In this document: positions 1 through 10,000 of the stretch, in pieces
Layout of the letters: the number at the start of each line of letters is the position of its first letter
Numbering within the stretch: position 1 is the stretch's first letter
Origin: Streptomyces rapamycinicus NRRL 5491
Lineage (GTDB): Bacteria > Actinomycetota > Actinomycetes > Streptomycetales > Streptomycetaceae
Length of the DNA: 64,000 nucleotides
Assembly (NCBI RefSeq): GCF_024298965.1
Contig: NZ_CP085193.1
Coordinates: forward strand, 3,844,001 to 3,908,000
Direction: 5' to 3'
Notes under the pieces: model-generated
Told to the model about the DNA's origin: nothing
Database searches by the model: none
What the model saw: only the letters and a program-made list of their open reading frames with translations
Position numbers and translations under genes: made by a program

Positions 1-1
1 C

Positions 2-940
2 GAACTAGGTCATGCTCTGGAGGCGGCTGCCCTGGGCCACCCGTACGACCAGCCTGAGCTAGGTCTGCACAGAACCCAGGAAAGCGCCAACGTGATGGCC
101 CAGGCAGTCGCCATGGTCGCCGAAAATTCGGGGCTGGCCGAAGACAAACCGGGACTCAGCGACAGTCTGGCCAGAATGGGCGCGGGCTATATCGACAACC
201 TGGACTGGGCAACCGCGAACTACGGTGACAAGAGTTCCGGTAACGGGATTCGGGACGCCGCCTTCGGCACAATCGGTGAAGGCGATATCTTCGTTACACA
301 TCAGCGAGCCAACGATTTCCTTTCAGCAGTTGGCCGAGACGATGACAGCTATAAGATCCTCTCAGTCGCGCAACAAGAGTTCACAACCAGCGCCGTTAAG
401 GCCCATCCTCAGGCAGATGATTCCCTTATCGCCATCTTTGGAACCGGCGCCGAGACTCAGGGAATCCTCGACGAAGCGCGAGCCGACGCCATCACGTCAA
501 ACGCCGAAGACACCAAGGCCGAGCAGGCCAGAAAGCTGTCCGAAGCGGCCGAATGGAAGAAGTACGGCGTAAGCCAGGGAATCGGCAGCGCCACAAGTCT
601 CATCACCATGCCCCTTGAGACTGCAAGGTACGCACCATTCGTCACACCATTCATCGATGGCGCGGCCGGAGCGATGGAAACGCACACGGGCATCCAAATC
701 GATAGAGAAATGGAGCGCCGCCAAGAAGTAATTGACACCAAGATCGACAGAGATGCGAGCGACCTCAAGAAGGAGTTCATCGAGAAGAGTAAACGCCGAT
801 CAGCGGTGGCGTTTGATTCATATGTCGCAATCAATCCGGAAACTGACAACTCGCCATGGTACGCCAGAGCTGACGAGGCCATAAAGAACGGTTACGACCG
901 CGGCGTGGGCAACAGTCAGCTCACCGATAGCGGACGTTAG
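2..940 (+). CDS. C-terminal part of a large hypothetical protein (5' end outside window)
   Basis: The frame is open from the first base of the window, so the gene starts upstream; the GTG/ATG pair at 92-97 is only an internal possibility. About 312 codons are visible, ending in TAG. The visible part is soluble and helical: a Gly/Ala stretch with possible weak amphipathic helices (around GSATSLITMPLE) is followed by a charged helix (DREMERRQEVIDTKIDRD). No catalytic motif is recognised. It resembles the C-terminal parts of large Streptomyces proteins of unknown function found near type VII secretion genes, but that is an impression, not a match. The DNA is clearly AT-richer than the downstream ESX genes. 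It lies 21 bp before a lipoprotein gene on the same strand, so the two are probably cotranscribed. Confidence 0.72.
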   Translation, partial: ELGHALEAAALGHPYDQPELGLHRTQESANVMAQAVAMVAENSGLAEDKPGLSDSLARMGAGYIDNLDWATANYGDKSSGNGIRDAAFGTIGEGDIFVTHQRANDFLSAVGRDDDSYKILSVAQQEFTTSAVKAHPQADDSLIAIFGTGAETQGILDEARADAITSNAEDTKAEQARKLSEAAEWKKYGVSQGIGSATSLITMPLETARYAPFVTPFIDGAAGAMETHTGIQIDREMERRQEVIDTKIDRDASDLKKEFIEKSKRRSAVAFDSYVAINPETDNSPWYARADEAIKNGYDRGVGNSQLTDSGR

Positions 941-961
941 TAGAATACCAAAGGGGCATTT

Positions 962-1657
962 ATGCAACGATCACATCTGGCCGTGAAATCCTCTCGCCCT
1001 CTCACATCGCTCACTTGCCTACTCGCCTTCGCAATCACTGCTTGCAGTGGAACTGATGGCGATTCCAAAAGCGAACATGATGACCATACCAAGAACCCGG
1101 ACCTAACCCTTCTCAGCGAGAAGAGCTGCCTGGGTATCTTCGACAAACAAGCTGTGGCCGAGGCCGAACGCGATCACGCCGTGCGTAGTGTTACCGAGCC
1201 CCGCGCTGGGGACGATGTGACGTACATGGTCAGCTTGAACATGAACAAGCGGATGGCCACATCCAAGCCGTCCGCTGGCGGTCCCTGCGCGATCCGTGAT
1301 GAATCAGCTAAGAGAACCTTGTTCCGTGTCACCGTGAACTGGGGCCCCAGCACCTTCCCCGCAGCCGAGAGAAAGGACGGCAGGGCAACCTCCTATAGTG
1401 TGAGCAAAACCGGCGATAAAAAGCGTGCCGAACTGTTGGTGGACTGCCAACGTCCCGACCTGGCCGAGAAGTCCAAGGACAAGAAAATGCTCGCATTCCA
1501 GGTCACGCTCTTCGATAATGTGGGCCTCTCTGATCGCGCCGACATCAGTATCCTGACTAAATCCGCGCAGAGGTTCACTGACCTGGAAGACCGCCTGTCA
1601 TGCAAGAACAAGGTCACCTACCCGGCTCCGGATAAGGTCACTCTCGATACTCACTAA
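962..1657 (+). CDS. putative lipoprotein of unknown function
   Basis: A 231-residue protein. The ATG at 962 is preceded by AAAGGGG at good spacing. It has a basic N-terminus, a hydrophobic stretch (LTSLTCLLAFAI) and a lipobox-like ITAC, so Cys near residue 28 is the likely lipidation site. The mature part is hydrophilic, with conserved-looking Cys residues (SCLG, GPCAI, VDCQR, LSCKN) that could form disulfides outside the membrane. No family is recognised. It follows the preceding large-protein gene by 21 bp. Small lipoproteins often sit next to secreted toxins as immunity proteins, but nothing in this sequence proves that role. Base composition is lower in GC than most of the window. Confidence 0.8.
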   Translation: MQRSHLAVKSSRPLTSLTCLLAFAITACSGTDGDSKSEHDDHTKNPDLTLLSEKSCLGIFDKQAVAEAERDHAVRSVTEPRAGDDVTYMVSLNMNKRMATSKPSAGGPCAIRDESAKRTLFRVTVNWGPSTFPAAERKDGRATSYSVSKTGDKKRAELLVDCQRPDLAEKSKDKKMLAFQVTLFDNVGLSDRADISILTKSAQRFTDLEDRLSCKNKVTYPAPDKVTLDTH

Positions 1658-1679
1658 GATCGCACATGGCATGCGTCGT

Positions 1680-1693
1680 CCCCGCTTTCGGGG
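1680..1693. terminator. short hairpin between convergent genes
   Basis: CCCCG-CTTT-CGGGG forms a 5-bp stem in the 85-bp gap between the lipoprotein gene (plus) and the first mycosin gene (minus). It is a weak candidate bidirectional terminator. Confidence 0.3.
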
Positions 1694-1742
1694 CTGTTCC
1701 AGGTTTCGAATCCCACCCCACAGACTCCAGCCGGCGCCGCAG

Positions 1743-2978
1743 CTATACCCGCCTGCGATTGCGGGCGAGTGCATAGCCCCCACCGCCGAGGACCAGAGCT
1801 ACGGCCACACCGACTCCAACGTAGACGAGCGTGTTGCCACTACCGCCATCGCCACCTGTTGTGGAGGCGGCAGGGGCCTTGTCCTTGGCGTGTGCAGCGC
1901 CCGAGGGGGCGTCGGTCTTCGATGAGGGAGCCGGAGATGTGGAGGAGCTCTGCCCTGGGTGGTAGTTCGGGAAGAGCGGATTGACGTCCGCTGCACCCGG
2001 GTCTCCCTTGCCGTCGAGCAGGACCTGGCCGGGGCGGACGATGCCGTAGCCGATGTACTCGCTGGGGACCCCGCCCTTGGGCTTGCTCGTCGTTTGCATC
2101 ATCACGCGCAGCACCTGGTTGGCCGTCCATTTCGGATGGGCGGACCAGATGAGGGCGGCCGAGGCCGAAGTAATGGCTGTGGCATGACTGGTGCCTCCCT
2201 GTTCACACCAACCGCCGCCGCTCTTACAGTGCCCTGGGATCCCCTCACCAGGAGCCGCAAGTGATACCTGCGAACCATGGGTCGAGAATTTGGAGACAGT
2301 ACCGCTCTGGTCGACGGATGCTACTCCGATGGCTCCAGGAAGACTCGACGGATAACCCACAGGGTTTGATGAATTGCCGTCATTGCCCGTGCCAGCAAAT
2401 ATCAGCGCGCCTCGCGAATTGACCTCGTCAACACCCTGCTGTAGCCGCTTTCGTGCGCTCTCCGATAGATAACCCGTGTAGTTCGAAGAGAGATTAATGA
2501 TTCGGGCCCCGCGGTCCAGCGCATAGCGAATCGCCTTGAGGAAAGTGGGCGTTGAGTCTCCAAATCCCCTCCCTTCACCGATTTTCACTGGAAGTACCTT
2601 GACACCGGGCGCAAGGCCTTGGACACCCCCGGATCGCCCTGTGCCCGCGATCACCGCAGCCATATCGGTGCCGTGGCCGTCCGCATCGGCATTCGCGCCC
2701 TTCGGCTTGGAGGAGAAGTCCCTCCCGTCCAAGACTTGATCGCGCAGTTCAGGGAGTGATTCATCTACCCCGGTATCCAGCACGGCAACGGTGACACCCT
2801 TGCCTGTGCTGGTCCGCCACATCTCGTCGGCACCCATTGCATCGAGGTACCACTGACGCGAACGTATGTCTTGAGCAATCGCTGGGGACGTGAAACTTCC
2901 CATGCATGTGATGAGGGCCGCAAGCAGCGTCAAACCACGCACTGAGCGCCTCTTGTTTCCACTGGACAAGACTGACAT
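1743..2978 (-). CDS. mycosin-like S8 serine protease, type VII secretion associated (cassette B)
   Basis: A 411-residue membrane-anchored subtilase. The N-terminal signal peptide ends around SPAIAQD (residues 31-37). The catalytic triad is intact: Asp68 (AVLDTGVD), His102 (DGHGTDM) and Ser264 (GGTSHATA), with the oxyanion Asn in AGTGND. Near residues 340-375 there is a Ser/Pro/Ala linker, then one transmembrane helix (about 383-405) and the basic tail RNRRRV. This is the mycosin layout: a protease domain outside the cell tethered by a C-terminal helix. It is the last gene of a three-gene cassette (4559-5056, 3012-4550, then this one). It aligns residue for residue through the triad Asp and His with the mycosin at 13620-14855, which is also 411 residues, so the two are paralogues. 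A substrate in the neighbouring Pro-rich protein is plausible but inferred. Confidence 0.93.
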   Translation of the reverse strand: MSVLSSGNKRRSVRGLTLLAALITCMGSFTSPAIAQDIRSRQWYLDAMGADEMWRTSTGKGVTVAVLDTGVDESLPELRDQVLDGRDFSSKPKGANADADGHGTDMAAVIAGTGRSGGVQGLAPGVKVLPVKIGEGRGFGDSTPTFLKAIRYALDRGARIINLSSNYTGYLSESARKRLQQGVDEVNSRGALIFAGTGNDGNSSNPVGYPSSLPGAIGVASVDQSGTVSKFSTHGSQVSLAAPGEGIPGHCKSGGGWCEQGGTSHATAITSASAALIWSAHPKWTANQVLRVMMQTTSKPKGGVPSEYIGYGIVRPGQVLLDGKGDPGAADVNPLFPNYHPGQSSSTSPAPSSKTDAPSGAAHAKDKAPAASTTGGDGGSGNTLVYVGVGVAVALVLGGGGYALARNRRRV

Positions 2979-3011
2979 CCCTGCGAAATCTCCTGAGACT
3001 TCAAGTGCCGA

Positions 3012-4550
3012 CTATTCAATGACGGGAGGCAATGCGTCGTGGCGCCCTAGCTCCCAAGCTCCCTGATCAACCACCGCATGTCCTTGCCTACTCTCGTGCC
3101 CGGGACCGCGACGGCCGGTGCCAGAGGCCTCAGAGGCGGAAGGCTCTTGTCCTTCGGCCTGGCCTGGCCGAACGAGCCCGGTACCCCCGCGGGTGAAGGT
3201 GGCCCCTCTTCTGGAGGACGAACGAGGATCCGCGATCGACCCCCCTGACTCGGAGGCGACCCTGCGCCCTCTGCCTGCCTCCCTGGAAGAATCACTTGCC
3301 GCATTTGAACCGCCAGAAGACGCCGCCCCTGACACGGGCCCACGTGTATGGGATCCGTTCTCCTCGCCGATGGCGACACCACGCTGACGTGAGCCGCTGA
3401 TACCGGGGTTCGACGTGCGCGGCCCACTCACCGGTCCTCCGGGCTCCGATGCCAACCGACGTCCTGAAGCCACGCCTTCGGTCCCTGGGACACCGGTCGT
3501 CCGCGCCATCGGGTGGCCGCCCCCTCCCCCGGGGCCGCGGGACATCTGACCGCTCTCCTCCCCCACCACCATTGCACGCGGAAGGCGAGGGGAAGGGCCG
3601 AGGCGCCGCTGCTGTCCTCCCACAACATCGTTCTCGACCGGCCCTCGCGGCGTGAGCAGGCGACGCGGAGGCGCACCTCCAGGTCCCGTTACGCGTTCGG
3701 TCGAGGGGAGGCGAGACATGCTCTTCCCCGTCACGGGTGTGGTGGGTCGAGGGGGCGCTGTGGACGGGCCCATCGGGGGTGATGGCATCACGACGGGACC
3801 TGGTTGCCTGGGCTGGTCCGCAGGCGGCATCGAGGCACGAGGTGGCGTCTTGACTTCTGGATCGGGGAGGGTGGCGGTTGAGTCGATATGGGTACCCGTC
3901 GCCTGATGGAGACTTGGTTCCGTCTCTGCACGATCTGTCGCCGCTGGTGCGCTGACTAGTTCCTGCGACGAACGGCTCTGCATTGCCGCTGAATCCGACG
4001 CTGAGCTTCCCGCCGATTCGGAGGTGTACCTTCGCTCCAAAGTCTCCACCGGGTCCCACAACGGGCCCGGCAGCACTTTGAACTGCGGCTCCCGCTCCGC
4101 CGCCATCGTCTCCTGCGCCGCCCGGTACGCCGAGGAGAGGCGCTCCATCTGGTGCCGGGCCTCTTCGGTCTCTCGCTGCTCTGCGTCCTGTGCTGCCGGG
4201 TCCTCGTGGGCTGCCCTGGGGCCCGGAGCCCTGGACTCGGGCATGGCTGACTTGGTCTCGGAGAGGGCCTGGCCGGCCTGGGCCACGTGTTGACCGACCG
4301 TGGAGGTGAACTGGCCGAAGCGCATGACTTCCAGGGCGAAGTCGTGGGCCCATTCGCGGAAGGCAGACCCGCCTTCGCCGGTCCAGTCCACGCGGGACAC
4401 ATGGCGGCGCAAGTCCGAGCCGATGTCGAGGATCTTCGGGCCCGCGTCGCCCAGGGCGGTGCCGGCGGCGGTCAGTTTGTCGGGGTCCGCGTTGGCGAGC
4501 ATGGCCCGCAGGTTCTCCACCGACAGACCGTCGAACTCCCCGTTCCCCAT
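3012..4550 (-). CDS. WXG-type helical domain protein with long Pro/Gly/Arg-rich tail (candidate ESX substrate, cassette B)
   Basis: A 512-residue protein. Residues 1-110 form a helical hairpin-type domain with a W-x-G turn (W56-T-G in VDWTGEGGSAF) and a second helix ending QALSETKSAMPE, like WXG100/PPE-type secretion domains. A further helical stretch rich in Glu and Ala runs to about 180. The remaining 330 residues are disordered, rich in Pro, Gly, Ser and Arg. Near the C-terminus is TRGGTGLVRPGQAEG, and the protein ends LPPVIE. The same two C-terminal motifs occur in the paralogue at 14908-16443. There is no signal peptide, as expected for ESX substrates. It lies 8 bp after 4559-5056 and 33 bp before a mycosin gene. 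A role as a secreted or surface ESX substrate is inferred from the WXG fold and context. Confidence 0.85.
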   Translation of the reverse strand: MGNGEFDGLSVENLRAMLANADPDKLTAAGTALGDAGPKILDIGSDLRRHVSRVDWTGEGGSAFREWAHDFALEVMRFGQFTSTVGQHVAQAGQALSETKSAMPESRAPGPRAAHEDPAAQDAEQRETEEARHQMERLSSAYRAAQETMAAEREPQFKVLPGPLWDPVETLERRYTSESAGSSASDSAAMQSRSSQELVSAPAATDRAETEPSLHQATGTHIDSTATLPDPEVKTPPRASMPPADQPRQPGPVVMPSPPMGPSTAPPRPTTPVTGKSMSRLPSTERVTGPGGAPPRRLLTPRGPVENDVVGGQQRRLGPSPRLPRAMVVGEESGQMSRGPGGGGGHPMARTTGVPGTEGVASGRRLASEPGGPVSGPRTSNPGISGSRQRGVAIGEENGSHTRGPVSGAASSGGSNAASDSSREAGRGRRVASESGGSIADPRSSSRRGATFTRGGTGLVRPGQAEGQEPSASEASGTGRRGPGHESRQGHAVVDQGAWELGRHDALPPVIE

Positions 4551-4558
4551 GTCTCCCC

Positions 4559-5056
4559 CTACTTGAAGTTCGAATCGGCGGTGCCGGACTTGCCCGTGTC
4601 GGTCTTCCGTGCCTGGTTCGCGTTCCGCCCGTCGCCCCGGTTGTCCGCGTCATGGCCGTAGTACTTGGTCGTGCGGTCCTGGATGGCACGGAGCCGGTCG
4701 GCCTGTTCGGCGTCGATGCTCTCGTAGCCGCGGTCCGATATCTGGACGGCGATGCCCAAGGCTTCGAGCTGGTCGCCCAGCGTCCTGGAGAACTTCTCCA
4801 GGCGGTCGTGCAGCTTCTCGTAGGCGCCCGCGAGGTCGGCGGCGGCTGTGAATTCCGCGCCGAAGGCGGTGTGTGCGACGGTCTGGTCGCTGATCTTGCT
4901 CTTGGCTGCCGGGGACTCTTCGAGATCGACGAGGATCTTGTCGATCCTGCTCTTGAAGCTCGCCAGTGTCTCGGCCTCCACCTTGAGGTCCGACCCGCCT
5001 CCGCGCGTTCTGCTCGCGCCGGCGTCGTTCGCCGGGACCCGGCTCCCCTCGCTCAT
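4559..5056 (-). CDS. small helical ESX-associated protein (cassette B)
   Basis: A 165-residue protein with no signal peptide or membrane helix. Residues 25-120 are predicted helical (LASFKSRIDKILVDLEES; YEKLHDRLEKFSRTLGDQL), and the charged C-terminal tail is disordered. It aligns over this helical part with the 160-residue protein at 16466-16948 (shared pattern F-K-x-R-[IV]-D-[KR], KIS-Q-x-V, LG-QLEA-GI, RL-AIQ-RT). It is the first gene of the cassette and is followed 8 bp later by the WXG/Pro-rich protein gene, so it may be that protein's helical partner, as in paired ESX substrates. That pairing is inference. No named family was recognised. Confidence 0.82.
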   Translation of the reverse strand: MSEGSRVPANDAGASRTRGGGSDLKVEAETLASFKSRIDKILVDLEESPAAKSKISDQTVAHTAFGAEFTAAADLAGAYEKLHDRLEKFSRTLGDQLEALGIAVQISDRGYESIDAEQADRLRAIQDRTTKYYGHDADNRGDGRNANQARKTDTGKSGTADSNFK

Positions 5057-5253
5057 CGGATTCCCCCTACGGCGTACATGATGACGGTCGGCACCAGCTT
5101 AGTGGCGCAGGGTGTACGGCCCAACTTCATTGCCGCGAAGGCGAGCTTGGCGATTCCAGGGCATAGCTCAGGCATGGGGCGTATCGGAGAGGCGGTCCAC
5201 CCGGCGTTCGGATCCGGGCGGCGCGATGTACTTCCGTCGGGTGAAGGCCGGAG

Positions 5254-5296
5254 CGAAGGCGCCCCGGTCACGGGGTACGTGACCGGGGCGCCTTCG
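5254..5296 (-). terminator. 19-bp perfect hairpin after eccD
   Basis: A perfect 19-bp inverted repeat (arms 5254-5272 and 5278-5296, loop GGGTA) lies 47 bp downstream of the eccD stop and about 200 bp before the next minus-strand start. It separates eccD from cassette B. No U-tract follows, which is normal in Streptomyces. The rest of 5057-5253 shows no further gene and probably holds the cassette promoter. Confidence 0.8.
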
Positions 5297-5342
5297 GCCG
5301 TGGCAGGTGGCCGTCGGCCACTGCCTCACCGCTCGGGGAGTG

Positions 5343-6887
5343 TCATTTGCTGACCAGACCACGCGCCGTCGCGTAGACGTCCAGGACCGCGAGCACGAGC
5401 GGCGTGATCGACAACAGCATCGCGCCCTCGACCAGGTCACCGAAGCGGCCCCAGAAAGGCGTGACGCTCTTCTTCGGGACGATCAGAGCGATCGCGATGA
5501 GGATCAGCGCGCCGAAGGCGACGGAGGCGGTGAGCCAGACGGTTCGGATGTTCAGCGGGCCGCTGTCGCCGCTGAGCAGGTCGATGACGGCGCTCGTCGG
5601 CGGGTTGAGGGCGAGCCCCAGGATGAGGAGGGCGAGGGAGATGACGCCGGACGCCAGGACGCAGGCGACCTGCCAGGTGTACCGGAACAGCCGGGCGCGC
5701 AGCAGCATCGCCAGTCCGGCCGCCAGGGCGAGCAGCTGTGCCCAGGTGCCGTCGGAGAAGCCGAGCACCGCCGACGAACCCACGACGACCGCCGCACAGC
5801 CGCCGACCAGCCCGAGGAGGAGTTCGTGGCCACGCTTGACCTGGGCCGCGATCCGCTCGCCGTCGACCGGCCGGGCGGCGGCTGCGGACGAGGGATTGTC
5901 CAGGTCGATGCCGCCGGATGCGCCGTAGTCGTTGCGGGAGGCGTCGCGGGGCGCGATGTATCCGATGGGCAGCCGGGCGGCGCGCGCGGAGAGGCCGGGG
6001 AGGAACGCGATGGCGGCGATGGCGACCGCCGCGCAGACGGCCGCGGTGCCCGCCGCGCTGGTGTCGGTCATGATCTGGCAGAAGGTGGCCAGGGTGCCGA
6101 AGGCCGAGAGGACGACGGCGGCGACGAACGGAGCGTCACCGGACGGCATGGCGGCGACCATGGCGACCGACACGATCAGGACGGCGACACAACCGAGCAG
6201 GAACTGCAGCCGTCCGATGCCCTCGCCCGCCTCCAGCGCCAGGACCCCGGATCCGCCGATCATCACGTGCGGCAGCGCCGCGAGGCCGAGGGCGATGGCG
6301 GAGGCCCGGTCGTCGTAGACCCGGGCCCGTACGCCGGCGAAGACCGCGAGCAGCAGACCGACGCCATCGGCGATGACGCCCGGCAGGCCGTGCATGTCGT
6401 GCTTGACCGGATCGGCGAACCACAGGACGAATCCCATGAAGATCAAGAGCAGCGCGCCGCCGAAGAGTCCGCAGGCCCGCAGGTAGCGGGCGTTCCACAG
6501 GGCGTGGTCACCGGCCACCGTCGAGGCGATCGCGTCGGAGACGTCGTCGCGCACGACGGGCGGGAGGGACTGTGCGAAGGGGCGCATGGACAGCACGTCC
6601 CCGTCCAGCACGCGCTGCGCCGCGAGGGAGCGGGCGCCGTCCAGGACGGTGCCGTCGCGACGCACGAAGTGGTAGCCGACCGGCGTCCCCGTGGGCTGGG
6701 TCTGGCCGGTCAGCCTGAGCATCTCCGGATACAGGTCCGCAAGGGCTATGTCGTCGGGGAGGGCGACGTCGATGCGGCTGTCGGGTGCGACGACCGTCAC
6801 TCGGCAGAAACCGGTCGATGTGGTCGAACTCACCTGCGGGGCCCTCTCATTAGCGTCTCGCCGCGTCTTCCGTCCGGACGCGCTCAT
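5343..6887 (-). CDS. eccD: EccD, type VII secretion integral membrane channel component
   Basis: About 514 residues from the ATG at 6887; an upstream in-frame start at 6941 would add 18 residues with no hydrophobic character, and the later ATG fits the family better. An N-terminal ubiquitin-like cytoplasmic domain (residues about 20-105, CRVTVVAPDSRIDVALPDD) is followed by roughly eleven transmembrane helices to the C-terminus. This is the EccD/YukD layout. In ESX systems EccD forms the bulk of the inner-membrane pore with EccB, EccC and EccE. The gene is transcribed divergently from eccC and ends at a strong hairpin terminator, so here it is separated from eccB/eccE rather than in one operon. 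Confidence 0.96.
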   Translation of the reverse strand: MSASGRKTRRDANERAPQVSSTTSTGFCRVTVVAPDSRIDVALPDDIALADLYPEMLRLTGQTQPTGTPVGYHFVRRDGTVLDGARSLAAQRVLDGDVLSMRPFAQSLPPVVRDDVSDAIASTVAGDHALWNARYLRACGLFGGALLLIFMGFVLWFADPVKHDMHGLPGVIADGVGLLLAVFAGVRARVYDDRASAIALGLAALPHVMIGGSGVLALEAGEGIGRLQFLLGCVAVLIVSVAMVAAMPSGDAPFVAAVVLSAFGTLATFCQIMTDTSAAGTAAVCAAVAIAAIAFLPGLSARAARLPIGYIAPRDASRNDYGASGGIDLDNPSSAAAARPVDGERIAAQVKRGHELLLGLVGGCAAVVVGSSAVLGFSDGTWAQLLALAAGLAMLLRARLFRYTWQVACVLASGVISLALLILGLALNPPTSAVIDLLSGDSGPLNIRTVWLTASVAFGALILIAIALIVPKKSVTPFWGRFGDLVEGAMLLSITPLVLAVLDVYATARGLVSK

Positions 6888-7052
6888 GTCTGGCAGTGTG
6901 CGAGAGGTCACCCTACCGGGCGCCAATTGCCTTCCCGACACGTAGGATCGGTTCGTTGCCGGGTAGGTGCCGCAATGACGCGCGGCAAGCGTGCGTGCGG
7001 GCCCTCAGCAGGTCCTCAATTGTTCAGTCCGCATCGGGGGATAGACAGGCCG
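6888..7052. promoter_or_regulatory. divergent control region between eccD and eccC
   Basis: A 165-bp region between the two start codons must hold both promoters. GGGGGA lies about 13 bp before the eccC ATG. No clear sigma-factor boxes or long inverted repeats were recognised. Confidence 0.5.
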
Positions 7053-10000
7053 ATGAGCCAGATCATCGTGAAACGTCCACCTCGGGAGACTCCTCCCGAG
7101 ATGCCCGCGGATGAACTCCGACTCGAATCCCCTCCCGAGTTGCCTCGCGGCGATCGGGAAGGCATGGCGATGCAATTGCTGCCCATGCTCGGCATGGGCT
7201 CGTCGGTGGTCTTCTTCTTCATGCCGAATTCGGCACCGTTCATGAAGATCATGGGCGTGATGATGTTGCTGTCGACCGTATCGATGGTCATCGCACAGGC
7301 GATCCGGTATCGCAAAGGCGCGCAGGGCGAGGCGGTGGAGGGCCGCCGCGACTATCTCAAGTACCTCGCGAAGACCCGGCGGAGGGTGCAGCGTACGGCG
7401 CGCACACAGCGCGATGCGCAGTTCTTTCTCCACCCCTCCCCCGAGCAGTTGTGGTCGCTGGTGGCGGAGGGCAGCCGGCTGTGGGAGCGGCGGATCACCG
7501 ACGACGACTTCGTGCAGGTGCGGATCGGGCTCGGGCCGCAGGAGCTGTGGACCCCGCTGGTGGCGCCGGATACCGCCCCGGTCGAGGAGTTGGAGCCGCT
7601 GTCGGCTGGGGCCATGCAGCAGTTCCTGGCGGTCCACCGGTCGCTGGACGGCATGCCGATGGCCGTCAGTCTGAGGGCTTTCTACCACATGACGGTCTCC
7701 GGCGAGCCGGAGACGACCCTGGAGACGAGCCGGGCGCTGGTGGCGAGCCTGGCCGCGCTGCACTCGCCCGAGGACCTGGTGATCGCGGTGGTGGCCGCGG
7801 CGGGTGCCACGGAGGGGTGGGACTGGGTCAAGTGGCTGCCGCACACCCAGGTGCCGGGGTCGGTGGACGGAGCCGGAACGAAGCGGCTGTTCAGCGACAA
7901 TCTGGCCGAGGTCGAGGACTTGCTGAAGAGCCGTCTGGAGGGCCGTTCGCGGTTCAACCGGGACGGGCAGCCGCTGTTGGACGCGCCGCATGTGGTGGTG
8001 ATCCTGGACGGTGGTCTGGTGCCGCCCGACTCGCTGCTGGCCGCCCAGGAGGGGTTGCAGGGCGTGACGGTGCTGGAGGTCATCCGTGGCGGTCTGGACG
8101 AGCTGCGCGGCGGCCTGTCGCTGATCGTGCGGCCGGGGCTGCTGCGGGTGGAGTCGGCCTCGGCCGTGTACGAGGGCGTTCCGGACACCCTGTCGCTGGC
8201 CGGCGCCGAGGCGCTGGCGCGGCAGCTCGCCCCGCTGCGGGTCTCGGCCGGCGGCGGGGACGATGAGCCGCTGCTGACCAACCTGGAGTTCACCGATCTG
8301 CTCAACCTGGGCGACGCGGCGTCCATCGACCCCGTGGTCACCTGGCGGCCCCGCTCGACGGCGGAACGGCTGCGCGTTCCGATCGGGGTCGGGGAGAGCG
8401 GTGCCCCGGTCATGCTCGACCTGAAGGAGGCGGCCCAGGAGGGCATGGGCCCGCACGGCCTGTGCGTCGGCGCGACCGGCTCAGGAAAGTCGGAGCTGCT
8501 GCGGACGCTGGTGCTCGGCCTGGCGGTTACGCACTCGTCCGAGACGCTCAACTTCGTCCTCGCGGACTTCAAGGGCGGCGCGACCTTCTCGGGCATGGCG
8601 GAGCTGCCGCATGTCGCCGCGGTGATCACCAACCTCGCGGACGATCTGACGCTGGTCGACCGCATGCGCGACTCGATCACGGGTGAGCTTCAGCGCCGTC
8701 AGGAGCTGCTGCGCTCCGCGGGCAACTACGCCAACATGCACGACTACGAGAAGGCGCGCGCCGCGGGCACCCCGCTGGAGCCGCTGGCCTCCCTGGTCCT
8801 GGTCATCGACGAGTTCAGCGAGCTGCTGACGGCCAAGCCCGACTTCATCGAGATGTTCATCCAGATCGGCCGCATCGGCCGGTCGCTCGGGGTGCATCTG
8901 CTGCTGGCCTCTCAGCGCCTCGAAGAGGGCCGGCTGCGGGGCCTGGACACCTACCTGTCGTACCGCATCGGTCTGCGGACGTTCTCCGCCGCCGAGTCCC
9001 GTACGGCGCTCGGCGTTCCGGACGCCTATCACCTGCCGTCGGTGCCCGGATCGGGGTATCTGAAGTTCGGTACGGAGGAGATGGTCCGTTTCAAGGCGGC
9101 GTATGTGTCCGGGCCCTACCGTTCGTCCACCTCAACCGTGGTGGGCAGCGGCCCCATCCCGACCGACCGCCGTCCGGTGCTGTTCAGTGCCGTCCCCGTG
9201 CCGGTCCGCTTCGCCGAGCCCGACCCCGCTTTCACCTACACGGCGGACCGCGACCGGGTGGACGACGCGCTCGCGGACACGGTGCTGGACGTCGTCGTGC
9301 ACAACCTGGAGGGACGCGGTCCGGCGGCACACCAGGTGTGGCTGCCGCCGCTCACCGAGGCGTCCTCCCTGGACCAGCTGATGCCCCAGCTCGCCGTCTC
9401 GCCGGAGCGCGGTCTGCATGCCGGCGGCTACGCCCGCAGCGGTGGTCTGTGCGTACCGATCGGCATGGTGGACAAGCCGTTCGAACAGCGGCGGGAGATC
9501 TTCTACCGGGACTTCTCCGGCGCACAGGGCCATATGCTGATCGTCGGCGGTCCGCGGTCCGGTAAGTCGACCGCCGTGCGCACCCTGCTCGGATCCTTCG
9601 CGCTCACCCACACCCCGCACGAGGTCCAGTTCTACGGCCTGGATTTCGGCGGTGGCGGCATGATCGCGGTCGAGGGGCTGCCGCACATCGGCGGAGTCGC
9701 CTCACGTCTGGACCCGGAGAAGATCCGCCGCACGATCGCCGAGGTGACCGGCGTGCTGAACCGGCGCGAGGAGTTCTTCCGGGACAACAACATCGACTCC
9801 ATCGGCACCTACCGTCAGCTTCGTGCCTCCGGGCAGCTGCCGGGCGAGCCATGGGGCGACATCTTCTTGGTGATCGACGGCTGGCAGTCCTTCAAGACCG
9901 ACTACGAGATGCTCGAGCCGATCGTCGCCGACATCGCCACGCGCGGTCTGGGACTCGGGGTGCATCTCATCGTCACGGTCACGCGCTATATGGAAATGCG

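Noticed and set aside
1680..1730. tRNA 3'-end-like sequence (a GGTTTCGAATCCC stretch near 1701-1713) between the first convergent genes
   Set aside because: The T-loop-like part has an extra base and its stem does not pair properly; no acceptor or anticodon arm can be built upstream. Not called as a tRNA or att site.
5307..7052. Open plus-strand frame that extends eccC by about 580 codons upstream
   Set aside because: It is antisense to eccD, is rich in Arg/Gly/Asp as expected for the mirror frame of GC-rich coding DNA, and EccC proteins start at the MSQIIVKRPPRE-type N-terminus at 7053.
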